From contig JBNKFQ010000031.1 in the NCBI GenBank assembly GCA_050289385.1, positions 1-8,624 on the forward strand: a DNA stretch of 8,624 nucleotides, in the 5' to 3' direction. The translations under genes and the position numbers were made by a program. Of the stretch, positions 1 to 7,400 are shown piece after piece. The notes under the pieces are model-generated. The model saw only the letters and a list, made by a program, of their open reading frames with translations. It was not told where the DNA came from and ran no database searches. Origin of the DNA: JBNKFQ01 sp050289385 (GTDB lineage: Bacteria; Pseudomonadota; Gammaproteobacteria; Pseudomonadales; Porticoccaceae). How positions within the stretch are numbered: position 1 is the stretch's first letter; each line of letters starts with the position of its first letter.

Positions 1-411
1 CGGCGGATGTTTGTCCCTGAGCTTCATCGGTGTACGAGGTTGCATGGGCCGGCCCGCTACTACAAATACGCGGTCTTCAGGAACAACCTGCAAATGCCTA
101 TTAATTACAAACCCATCTCGATTCCAATAGAGATATTCTCCATCGTAATTCTCAATGGGGGTGTTGTCCCGGTACACGAGCTGGCTGTCGCGATTTATGT
201 AAACGGATTCTGATCGCACCACCACTTGCCGCCCGTCTAAGGCCACGGTTTCGTGCATGATCTTGTCTCCGGCGTATGTCACCAACTGCCAAGGTCCTTC
301 ACCGTAATCCGTAGGGAGCATTGGGTATCGACTGACGTGAACTGATTTTTCACCGCATCCCGTCACCAATGCAACGATCCAAACTACGGTCAGACCGACA
401 CGTATACCCAT
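1..411 (-). CDS. Putative lipoprotein, C-terminus cut by window edge
   Basis: The reading frame is open from 411 to the left edge (137 codons, no stop), so the 3' end lies outside the window. The N-terminus is a typical lipoprotein signal: a short basic start, a hydrophobic stretch (VGLTVVWIVALV) and a lipobox VTGC with Cys19 as the expected lipidation site. The mature part is polar, rich in Tyr, Asp and Val, and looks like a small beta-rich envelope protein; I recognise no family. The ATG at 411 is chosen because AGGA lies 5 bases upstream. An in-frame ATG at 423 would add four residues (MRNV) but has no clear ribosome site. It lies 33 bases after the stop of the 99-residue gene and is probably co-transcribed with it. 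By lipoprotein sorting it should be membrane-anchored; its role is unknown. Confidence 0.75.
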   Translation of the reverse strand, partial: MGIRVGLTVVWIVALVTGCGEKSVHVSRYPMLPTDYGEGPWQLVTYAGDKIMHETVALDGRQVVVRSESVYINRDSQLVYRDNTPIENYDGEYLYWNRDGFVINRHLQVVPEDRVFVVAGRPMQPRTPMKLRDKHPP

Positions 412-444
412 AACATTCCTCATTACCGCAACTTGCAAATGTTG

Positions 445-744
445 CTACACGGGCAATAGTTCCCGTTTTACAGCACTTTGTAGAGTGTACTCCCACGGGA
501 TTCGCAATTCCGTGCGCAACACTCTCGCATGCCCACGATCAGTTTGAATTTGAATCGGTGATTTGTTGGGTGTCCAGTCGTCATTTTTTATACGTGGCCG
601 CCGTGTGCAGTAGTACCAACAGCCCCGTTTGTCCTGACAAATGTATTTTGCGGTTTTCGGCAACGCAATCACTTTGCCATCAATTACCACATAGACGTCC
701 GCTGCATTCACAGCGCTACTTTTTACATCAAACGCGATTCCCAT
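445..744 (-). CDS. Hypothetical protein, 99 residues
   Basis: This is a small unrecognised protein starting MGIAFDVKSSAV. The ATG at 744 has AAGGA 7 bases upstream (752-756), which favours it over an in-frame TTG at 762 that would add six residues. There is no signal peptide or membrane segment. The middle holds a Cys-rich patch (CQDKRGCWYYC) that could bind metal or form disulfides, followed by a basic, Pro-containing stretch. It ends at a TAG in the same frame as the downstream lipoprotein. The two genes probably form one transcription unit read from the 795-823 promoter candidate. The function is unknown, and short length makes the call moderate. Confidence 0.55.
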   Translation of the reverse strand: MGIAFDVKSSAVNAADVYVVIDGKVIALPKTAKYICQDKRGCWYYCTRRPRIKNDDWTPNKSPIQIQTDRGHARVLRTELRIPWEYTLQSAVKRELLPV

Positions 745-794
745 TTTTCCATCCTTATGCAAATGTTAAACGACGTACGGTACTCACAAGCGAC

Positions 795-823
795 TGAATA
801 CACATTTTTTTTACAACTTGCAA
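795..823 (-). promoter_or_regulatory. Weak candidate promoter for the 99-residue gene and lipoprotein
   Basis: On the minus strand TTGCAA (-35, positions 818-823) and TATTCA (-10, positions 795-800) are separated by exactly 17 bases. The -35 matches the sigma-70 consensus at 4 of 6 positions and the -10 at only 3 of 6. An A-rich region surrounds the pair. The predicted start of transcription is about 45 bases upstream of the ATG at 744. The call rests on spacing and position more than on motif quality. Confidence 0.25.
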
Positions 824-842
824 AGTTTTCTTGCAAATTTTT
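817..842. repeat. Two tandem 13-base repeats
   Basis: CTTGCAAAGTTTT (817-829) is followed directly by CTTGCAAATTTTT (830-842), matching at 12 of 13 bases. The first copy overlaps the candidate -35 box of the leftward promoter and the second lies just upstream of it. That position would suit paired regulator sites, but AT-rich slippage could also create it. Confidence 0.5.
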
Positions 843-861
843 TGAATTTATTTTCCAACGA

Positions 862-962
862 GCCATTGAGTTGCGCAACGAACCGCCAACATGCCGTTGA
901 GTCGCATCACAATCGAATGTTTGGACTTCCTGATCAAAAACCTCAAAATGCAACTCAATGGC
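862..962. repeat. 13-base perfect inverted repeat, 75-base spacer
   Basis: GCCATTGAGTTGC at 862-874 is the exact reverse complement of GCAACTCAATGGC at 950-962. A near copy, GCCGTTGAGTCGC (892-904, 11 of 13 matches), lies inside in the direct orientation, and the palindrome GTTGCGCAAC occupies 870-879 at the edge of the left arm. The span of about 100 bases resembles a folded recombination site or a small non-autonomous element. It lacks the GTTRRRY and RYYYAAC core pair placed as in integron attC sites, so I do not assign a class. Confidence 0.55.
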
Positions 963-1094
963 GCATTTGCTAAAAACCTAAGCGATGTAACCGTTAAACG
1001 CTTTGGTTCACAAAATATCTTTAGGGCCGTCAGCTAATCACATTGTGATGAATTTCAACAAAAGTAAACGCTGTTTATGATATCTACCGCAATA

Positions 1095-1469
1095 TCAATG
1101 ACAGTGGCGCGATGATCGATGGTAGTGTTCCGGCTCTATTCTCTTCAAAATTGATAGCCATTGCGCACCTGGCACGGCAGAAATAATGATCGACGCGGCT
1201 AGGCGGTCTCGCCCTTCGGACGTTTTTGCTGTGTTTAATAACTCGCGAAGCTTCTCATCGTTGGCGCTTCCATGAAGTCGCACATTCGTTAAAAAGGTTC
1301 CAACTATCCAACCATTGATTTTTTTGTTGAGAAAACTCTGAAACTCCTTGCTGCCGATGATTCGATCCAGCGTGTCCGGAGTAACACCTCGCACGGAGAA
1401 AGATTGTTCATCACACACGCTGTCCACCTCGGCAGACATTTTGCTGATATTCACCCAGCGTTCTGACAT
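1095..1469 (-). CDS. Hypothetical protein, third gene of the pseudo-Fic operon
   Basis: A 124-residue protein starting MSERWVNISKM, with AAGGGA 8 bases upstream of the ATG (1478-1483). I recognise no family. It appears soluble and mixed helical. There is a short hydrophobic stretch near residues 92-99 (AASIIISAV), too short for a membrane span, and a His-rich C-terminus (HYHRSSRHCH) that could bind metal. It follows the 201-residue gene by 61 bases on the same strand with no terminator between them, so it is probably the last gene of that operon. Its base composition is like its operon partners. The function is unknown. Confidence 0.65.
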   Translation of the reverse strand: MSERWVNISKMSAEVDSVCDEQSFSVRGVTPDTLDRIIGSKEFQSFLNKKINGWIVGTFLTNVRLHGSANDEKLRELLNTAKTSEGRDRLAASIIISAVPGAQWLSILKRIEPEHYHRSSRHCH

Positions 1470-1530
1470 AAAGTTTATCCCTTGCTAATTTAGGCTCAAA
1501 AACCGTTATTCAGGCTTTCCATAACAAACA

Positions 1531-2136
1531 TCACACGGTTGGGATGTGGCTACTTTCCCCGTGATTCGAAGATGGCTGTCGATCACGGAAGGCATCCGCG
1601 CGCTGGCCGAGCTGATCGTCGGTAAGTTCCGATAAAGAAACTCCATTTTTCATGGATAACATCAACTGCAAATTTTCTTGGATTATCATCTTGAGGGAAT
1701 TGATATCTCCCGTTGTCGATAACTGCATTGCGTTCCTTAGATCTGTAAGCTTCACCATGTCCCACGTTATATTGTATCCGGCTGTTCGCGCCAAATTATG
1801 TCCATACAACATGGCCACTACCGCATTGTAGTTTTTGAAGGGTTTCAATGCATTGAGCATGGCCACGATGTCAGCAACATTACCCGCTATTTCGGTCTTG
1901 TCTGTGGTGCTCATAATTTTCAGAGCAGCTGTGCGAGAGGCTTTGTTTAATACATCGACCTGCTGCCCAGAAATTCTCCAATCATCCGGTTGGTCTGTCG
2001 TAGGGCCAACTCCTCTGGTGAGTTGTTGGTATAGTTGTTTCAAATGATCCGAGTCAAACGTACTTTGCTGGTTTTCCTTTAACGCCCGACTCAGGTTTAT
2101 CAAAACCATACAATGAGGAGGTGCACTTGTCTTCAT
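1531..2136 (-). CDS. Fic-like (Fido) protein lacking the catalytic motif
   Basis: The protein has 201 residues. The central part, about residues 86-160, follows the order of a Fic domain. LNALKPFKNYNAV (94-106) sits where Fic proteins have LNxIHPFxEGNGR. Then come the family-like LARTAGYNITW (115-125), a Gly-Asp pair (143-144) and a following helix. Fic enzymes transfer AMP or related groups to hydroxyl side chains. Here the catalytic His is Lys98, the acidic residue is Asn102, and both Gly and the Arg of GNGR are replaced, so AMP transfer is not expected. Residues 44-48 are GPTTD, shared with the upstream protein. The C-terminus is polar and probably disordered. The start overlaps the upstream stop as ATGA, implying translational coupling. 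The Fic relationship is my own pattern match and could be wrong. Confidence 0.7.
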   Translation of the reverse strand: MKTSAPPHCMVLINLSRALKENQQSTFDSDHLKQLYQQLTRGVGPTTDQPDDWRISGQQVDVLNKASRTAALKIMSTTDKTEIAGNVADIVAMLNALKPFKNYNAVVAMLYGHNLARTAGYNITWDMVKLTDLRNAMQLSTTGDINSLKMIIQENLQLMLSMKNGVSLSELTDDQLGQRADAFRDRQPSSNHGESSHIPTV

Positions 2137-2405
2137 GCCCGCAATCTCCCACCAGAAAGAAATTCCAACATTTGGTCGTCAGACCATTTGAGTTGATACA
2201 TGATATCCAGCAGTTTTTTTTCCTGTTCCGACAGCGCAATACCCGCCACATCAAAAATACGTTTGGCAATCTGTCGGCAATCTCGGTTGTCAGTTGTGGG
2301 TCCGAGGGCTTCACTTTTATGATGAATTTGACGAGCCAAAGCCAATGAGCCGGCGTCAATAGAACATAAATCTCGCAGTAGTTGATTCACGGACTCGTTA
2401 TCCAT
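2133..2405 (-). CDS. Small coupled partner of the Fic-like protein, unknown family
   Basis: This 90-residue, acidic, probably all-helical protein starts at an ATG with AAGGAG 8 bases upstream (2414-2419). Its TGA overlaps the ATG of the 201-residue gene by four bases, so the two products are likely made in fixed ratio. Residues 35-46 (GPTTDNRDCRQI) resemble residues 44-55 of the next protein, sharing GPTTD, an Asp and an Ile. Many Fic toxins are preceded by a small antitoxin gene, and this position fits that arrangement, but I do not see the (S/T)xxxE(G/N) inhibitory motif of VbhA-type antitoxins. A toxin partner, chaperone or paralogous fragment are all possible. Confidence 0.7.
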   Translation of the reverse strand: MDNESVNQLLRDLCSIDAGSLALARQIHHKSEALGPTTDNRDCRQIAKRIFDVAGIALSEQEKKLLDIMYQLKWSDDQMLEFLSGGRLRA

Positions 2406-2787
2406 TTCACTTTCTCCTTTTTGAGTGTTGCCAGTAGTTTACAAGCTTTGACTGAAAAACTTAGATCAGATCTTCGTTTTTCGGTAAATTTGCTGGTTAC
2501 GTGATGCTATGCCGCATCCTTGTCGCAGATTATTTTTAGCCTCAGAATCCGTTGACTCTGCTTTCCGTCAATTGAAAACAAAGTCCAGAGTTCTTACCAA
2601 ATTGGCTAAAAACAGTTATTTCACAAACTCACAAGTCACAGCAACTCGAAAACGTGGCTCTTTTAACTGTAAGAGGAGTCTATTAAATTCAGACAGAAAG
2701 AGAAATTGTAAAATTACTTTCCCATTGAATTAGCCATTTGAACTACCGTTTGCTGCAAATATACGGCAAATTGCCACGAGTCATTGA
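2406..2787. other. AT-rich region upstream of the pseudo-Fic operon
   Basis: No supported gene is seen here. It must hold the promoter of the leftward operon, but I could not find a convincing -35/-10 pair. A plus-strand ORF at 2509-2733 has no ribosome site and a biased composition, and is probably chance. The small palindrome GGCAAATTGCC lies at 2765-2775. GGCTCTT at 2656-2662 resembles the start of ISL3-family terminal repeats but has no visible partner. Confidence 0.4.
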
Positions 2788-3069
2788 GAATGGGGAGGTA
2801 AGGATGATGTGTTTGCTTATTTCGATCGCCGCGTCAAAAACGACTACCCTGAGCTGCTGAACAATCTGATTCGAGTGGTCAACCGCATTGGTCATAGTTA
2901 TTCGATTGAGGTTCTACGTGCGAAGATCCTGTTTACCAAGAGATTACAGACAGGTAATCCAGTTACCGATTCATCCGATGAACCCGTGTTACATGGCGAA
3001 AGTGGACCATCAAAGCTTGGGATGACTTGCGCCAGTTGCACATCTCAATCGATAGCACTAATAAGGTGA
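2788..3069 (+). pseudogene. ISL3-type transposase, C-terminal remnant
   Basis: The frame opens after a TGA at 2785-2787 and has no proper start; only a GTG at 2809 could initiate. The peptide contains DDVFAYFDRRVKNDYPELLN and continues with a NLIRVVNRIG...LRAKILFT segment. This resembles the end of DDE transposases of the ISL3 family, where a Glu-containing helix is followed by N-x-x-I-R-x-x-N-R and an LRAK segment. Family members are roughly 400 residues, so only the last 50 or so recognisable residues remain. The sequence after about 2955 looks unrelated or frameshifted. No matching terminal repeats were found. The fragment sits where base composition changes, consistent with old insertion and decay. 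The family call comes from memory of the motif. Confidence 0.6.
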
Positions 3070-3077
3070 CAACACAA

Positions 3078-3230
3078 ATGAAGAATAATAAAGGCTTGAA
3101 TCTCAACGAATGTGAGCAATGGAAGTGCAAACAAACACTGGAAAACAGTGAGATTCAGGCCTTGGCACATCATATGCGAGCCTTGGATGAGAGTAGAGAT
3201 ATTACTCAGATTAGCCACAAAAAAAAGTAA
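3078..3230 (+). CDS. Doubtful small ORF, 50 residues
   Basis: It starts at an ATG with AAGGTG about 9 bases upstream, just after the transposase remnant, and ends in HKKK. The peptide is Asn-, Lys- and Glu-rich with no recognisable motif. The frame is open further upstream to 2982, so it may instead be the tail of a decayed gene. It could be a chance ORF in AT-rich DNA. Confidence 0.2.
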   Translation: MKNNKGLNLNECEQWKCKQTLENSEIQALAHHMRALDESRDITQISHKKK

Positions 3231-3295
3231 AGTAATTACATCGAAAATATCCTTGAAAAAAGCAACTTATTTGTTTGTAACTGTTATTGCCAAAT

Positions 3296-3342
3296 AATAT
3301 CAGACGCCTTATTTTCCCAATTATTGGATACGGTCTGATATT
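3296..3342. repeat. 10-base perfect inverted repeat upstream of the orphan gene
   Basis: AATATCAGAC (3296-3305) is the exact reverse complement of GTCTGATATT (3333-3342), with 27 bases between. The right arm lies between a weak -35 (TTGGAT, 3324-3329) and a -10 (TACATT, 3347-3352) spaced 17 bases apart. The arms could be an operator for the 317-residue gene or the stem of a leader RNA. Both promoter boxes are poor matches. Confidence 0.4.
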
Positions 3343-3426
3343 TAGGTACATTAGCCTCGGAAAATCAAAACGAGTTGACGCTTTATGCGTCGCCCCCACA
3401 AATACACCAATAGAGATTAAATAACT

Positions 3427-4380
3427 ATGCACAATAACACTGTAAACCCCTCCCAATGGGGAGATGGCGACAATACAACAAAATTAGTCAACATTAGTGA
3501 CGAAGTATGGGCAGAGGTAGCTGAATCAGGCTTTTCAGATCCCCATGTGAGATTACATACTCACAATAAGATAAAAAGTAAAAACGATAAATTTAAAACA
3601 ACCTACCAGAAAAACATAGTAAGAAGGTATACTTTCAATACCGGATTTATGTCAAAAAAAGGCGTTCTTGTTGAAGTATCATTATCTTTTGATTTTGATG
3701 TCACTTTTTCAAGAGAAAGTAAATCTCTTGAAAAATCTATCATTTTTAGAACCGCTACTATACCCAACCCCTTTGGGGAAAATAAAGACAGAACTGAGCT
3801 TCTAAATAAGCTTTATCGTCAATGTATAGATATTATACTGGCGCGCGAGACATTGAACAAACATCATGATTCGATGCGTTATGATAAATCTGCCTTATTT
3901 AAGCTCAATGATATCTCGCTACCTGATTCTGCAGTACAACAAATAAAAAATTATGCCGCTGATTTTGCTGCACACGTGGGAGCTGACGATGAACTAGCGA
4001 AGCAAATTAAATTAAGCTGCAGCGATGTTGAATGCAGCAATGATGTGAATTTCTTCCCAGACGAAAAAGCATTTTCGTTGGCTGTGTCTAAGTTATTTTT
4101 TGAAGAAAAATTATCAAAATTAATAGCATTAAAGACTATTGAAAAATCAAAAACGTTCAAAAAGGTGTTAACATTGGACATTTTGGATCTGGCTGAAAAA
4201 TCGGCGCAGAACGCCCTCCGAATGCCCGAGCGATTCCCGAGTGATGTTGCTTACGATTATTATCTATATGATCTAATGAAGGAAATTGAAGAGAGTATTT
4301 GCCAGAAACCGATGCAGCCTTTCGTATCGGATATTATGGTTCGACATCATCATACGCAAAAACACCTGCTTATGAAATAA
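3427..4380 (+). CDS. AT-rich orphan protein, 317 residues, unknown function
   Basis: A complete plus-strand gene starting MHNNTVNPSQWG and ending at TAA. There is no strong Shine-Dalgarno; AGAG lies about 12 bases upstream. It has no signal peptide and no membrane span. The first half (to about residue 120) is rich in beta-type segments (VLVEVSLSFDFDVTFS); the second half looks helical, with charged stretches such as KTIEKSKTFKKVLTLD. I recognise no family or catalytic motif. The gene is clearly richer in A+T and in Lys, Asn and Ile codons than the polyvalent gene to its right, which suggests a separate origin. It stands alone between transposon debris and a hairpin, a typical position for cargo genes of mobile elements. 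A defence or effector role is possible but has no direct support. Confidence 0.75.
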   Translation: MHNNTVNPSQWGDGDNTTKLVNISDEVWAEVAESGFSDPHVRLHTHNKIKSKNDKFKTTYQKNIVRRYTFNTGFMSKKGVLVEVSLSFDFDVTFSRESKSLEKSIIFRTATIPNPFGENKDRTELLNKLYRQCIDIILARETLNKHHDSMRYDKSALFKLNDISLPDSAVQQIKNYAADFAAHVGADDELAKQIKLSCSDVECSNDVNFFPDEKAFSLAVSKLFFEEKLSKLIALKTIEKSKTFKKVLTLDILDLAEKSAQNALRMPERFPSDVAYDYYLYDLMKEIEESICQKPMQPFVSDIMVRHHHTQKHLLMK

Positions 4381-4394
4381 ACAATGAACCACCC

Positions 4395-4425
4395 TAGTAC
4401 AGGGCGCAAGCGGCGCCCTGTACTA
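4395..4425. terminator. 13-bp perfect hairpin between convergent genes
   Basis: TAGTACAGGGCGC (4395-4407) and GCGCCCTGTACTA (4413-4425) form a perfect 13-bp stem with the 5-base loop AAGCG. It lies 14 bases after the stop of the 317-residue gene and 55 bases beyond the stop of the polyvalent gene, so it can serve both. No run of T follows on either strand, so it is not a classic intrinsic terminator. It might work with Rho, protect 3' ends, or be a repeat element. Confidence 0.55.
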
Positions 4426-4480
4426 CATCTACTATCGGTCAGTAGATTACCCAGATACCCGGCATCTGATTGATATTTCC

Positions 4481-7400
4481 CTACAAGGCTGTGACCGCAG
4501 ATGGTAAATGTGGCCGCTCATTATTCACAGGTTCATGCTCACTACCGCGGTGTTTCCACGCCGCAATATCTGTCGGCTCCAATGAATTCAGGCGATGATT
4601 TTCAACCACATCCGGCGCCGACGAATCGACGGCAACGAAGGGATCAGGAACTCGCAATCGTGCGGTGCCTTTTTTCAGCAACGCCACCACATCCGACTCC
4701 GTCCACTTAACGCGTGGCGCCACGCTCCGAATTAAATCTTTTATGGCACTTACAACGGTTTGTACCCAGGTATTTTTAGGATCTTCCTGAGAGATCTCCG
4801 CCGCCCACTCCGCAGCCACCCTCCTCCGTACATCGGTTGCTGACATGTTTTTAAATTCCGATCGGTGGTCGTTACTTATCGCCTTGATCCGGTCCGCCGG
4901 CATATCCCGGTAAAGCTGATCAAGGACGATGTGAAGCCGGGGTCCGGTCGCGGCGCACAAGGCCTGGTGCCCAACCTCGTGTAAATAGGTTACGATTGCC
5001 TCTTTGGGGGTGCACAGTTGGCCAGCAATCAAGTAGCACCGGCCTGTCAACCCATCCATCAGACCCGCCGTGTCATTGAATCCCCGCGCCTTGATGAGAT
5101 CGTTGCGCAAGCGCCAGGGTAGATCCTCGGGCCGCGCTACCACCGTTGCCGGTATACCCAAACGTTCAACCACGCCCTGAATGTCCCGGCTTACCTCAGG
5201 TGCCGAACGCCCCGCCCCCATCGGAACGAGGCGGCGGAACAGCGGTTGACCCCGCGAAATACTTTCTCGCAGCGCGTCATTGATCTCCACACATTGAGCC
5301 GTCATGGCATCTTGCCCGCTGCCGATACACACCTGCGTTAACGCGCAATCGAAAGGTTCCACGTAACGTCGCAATTGATCCGGTAACGTCGTGTCGTAAA
5401 GATCGATGATTTCCTGGCCGCCAATTTTGCAGTCCAGATTTTTCAGGGTCGGTATGGTACCGCGCGTGGCGTCCGCGGGTGTAATCTCCACAATTCCCTG
5501 CTCGGCTTCCTTTTCAGTATCATAGGTAAGCAGGGTACCGCCAAAACCGTACGATAGATCGCCATTGGGATCATAGATGACGTACTTTCCTTCGTCGTCG
5601 TCGTACTCAGCTGAGTGCCCCTCCCGGTGCTGTTGAAATTCCTCCACCTGGGCCCACAGCCGCTGCGCCAGTTCCGGCCCCAGCGTTTCGATCAATCCTT
5701 CTCTGCCCGCACAACATTTCTGCAGCACGATATCACGACTCGGACCCCATATCGTCAGTTCTTCTCCGTCGGGATCGTACTGAACTTCGGCGACATGGAT
5801 GCTCTCCTCTAGGGCATCGGCGACCCGTTGCCCGGGTGCCCAAGCAAGTTTGTCACAACCCTTCTGCACCGCCACGTGCAGCATTTGTTTCATGGCCAAC
5901 AGCGGCCATGTGGTCTTGAAAGGCGCGTCATCCACCTGTTTTATTGCCAATGTCGCCTGGCGCTGTAAGGCAACGACGCGGGGATCGTCCTCGGCAATTC
6001 TCTCAGCCAGCTTTGCAATCAATTCCTCCCTGGAACCACGTTCGCCAATGTCTGAATCTTTGTAGATCGCAACATCCTGTTCGGTTTCAAAACGACTGCC
6101 CGGATTCAACCTCCGTTTTTCAATTCGCGCGATCTGCGGAGGTATTTTCCCGTCGGAGATTTCCTGTTCGGCCTCTAAGCGCACAGCCTTTTTCATGGCA
6201 AACAGGGCACTGAAACGGTCGTCGGGATCGCTGTCCCGATACCCGGAGAGCTGCCCCAATGTATGCCAATACGAATCCACGCCGTGAACAAACAGAGTTT
6301 TGTCACCATTGCTCTCACGTACATCAAATTGCATATCGGCAAGCACATTGGGTTCCACCCACCGCCGCAGGCTGGATGATTCGTCGGGGAATTCGCTGCG
6401 CCTGCCCGGATGATTTGCTTTGATATCCGCGAAAGACGCTTGTATCCGATCGATCACCTGGCCATATGAATTGGCGCCGTCGTGCGAACCAACGGATTTC
6501 GGATCGGGCCAGCTCGCCTCCCACGTCCGGATGGATGACAGCCAGCCCACATCCGGTACCGGCTTGTGAAGTTCCGGCAACGTCAGCAACATTTCGCCAT
6601 AGTCCCGACCACCGTTCACCACCGCATGCGACTCGAATCGTATTTGCCGATTGTCGTGTTCTTTTAAAACCGCGTCCTGTATCTCGGCGATCGTTTCACT
6701 TGCCCGGGGATCTCCCGCTTCCATCAGCGCATCGGCAAGTCGCTTTTCCGTCTGCATGCCGATTAAATGATTGGTAGCGGTTGCCCAGCTTCGTATCGTC
6801 TCCAACACGGTATCGTCCAGGGCATTCACTCGTTGGAACACCTCTTTCAAACGTCGGCTCACTTCGTTGATATATATCGACTGTTTTTCACCGGGCGGTA
6901 TGTCTTTTTCGACCGGGACCACTTGCAAATGATTGAGCATGAGATAGTTCAACACATCGCTGCGCTGCAGGGGTGTGTCTTTAAATTCTGATGAATTGGC
7001 AAGATTGTCCAACCACGCCGGCAGACCATACCAATTCAACTCTTCAGAGTTCAGCCGGCCCTCACGCTGCAGATCCCGCACGATATCCAAATAGACCTGT
7101 GCAGAGTCGCGCACCGGTAATTCGGTCTCCAAGATTTTTTCCAGCGGCGAATAAAACGCCGCTCGCCGCCGCTGGAATTGCGTGGTGATCGATACCTGAT
7201 TGTCATCAAAGACGATATACCCGGTCTGGCCGACGGATACCGACCGCCGGTCGCTATCCCGATAGCGGATGCCGGGAATATCAAGACTGTGCAGGTAACG
7301 CGAAGCGATCTCGGCCGGGGTACAGCGATTGAGGTCGTACCCTATGTCAGCGATTTCCGCAATCCGGCGGTGGGCGGGGTGCTCTTTGGAAATTGAGTTG

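Larger units (their letters stand above)
745..1094. other. Intergenic region between two leftward operons
   Basis: This 350-base stretch holds no convincing gene. It contains the weak promoter, the tandem repeats, the inverted repeat, a dyad ATCACA-T-TGTGAT at 1037-1049, and a small stem (TAAAC/GTTTA, 1065-1077). On the minus strand that stem is followed by CTTTTGTT and could act as a weak terminator for the three-gene operon. A plus-strand ORF of 48 residues (891-1037) is open but has no ribosome site or recognisable sequence. Confidence 0.5.

Noticed and set aside
1..213. Plus-strand ORF at the left edge
   Set aside because: It is antisense to the lipoprotein frame, which has a lipobox and a ribosome site.
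723..953. Minus-strand ORF of 76 residues overlapping the 99-residue gene
   Set aside because: It starts at TTG without a ribosome site, crosses the promoter and repeats, and overlaps a gene with a better start.
862..962. Integron attC site
   Set aside because: The span fits, but the GTTRRRY and RYYYAAC core pair is not at the ends, and no integrase or cassette array is present.
891..1037. Plus-strand ORF of 48 residues
   Set aside because: The peptide looks plausible but has no ribosome site, no recognised family, and runs through the inverted repeat.
2656..2662. GGCTCTT as the left end of an ISL3 element
   Set aside because: Only seven bases match from memory, and no inverted partner was found downstream of the transposase remnant.
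2509..2733. Plus-strand ORF of 74 residues
   Set aside because: Lys/Arg/Ser-rich composition, no ribosome site, no motif, and it lies in the upstream region of the leftward operon.
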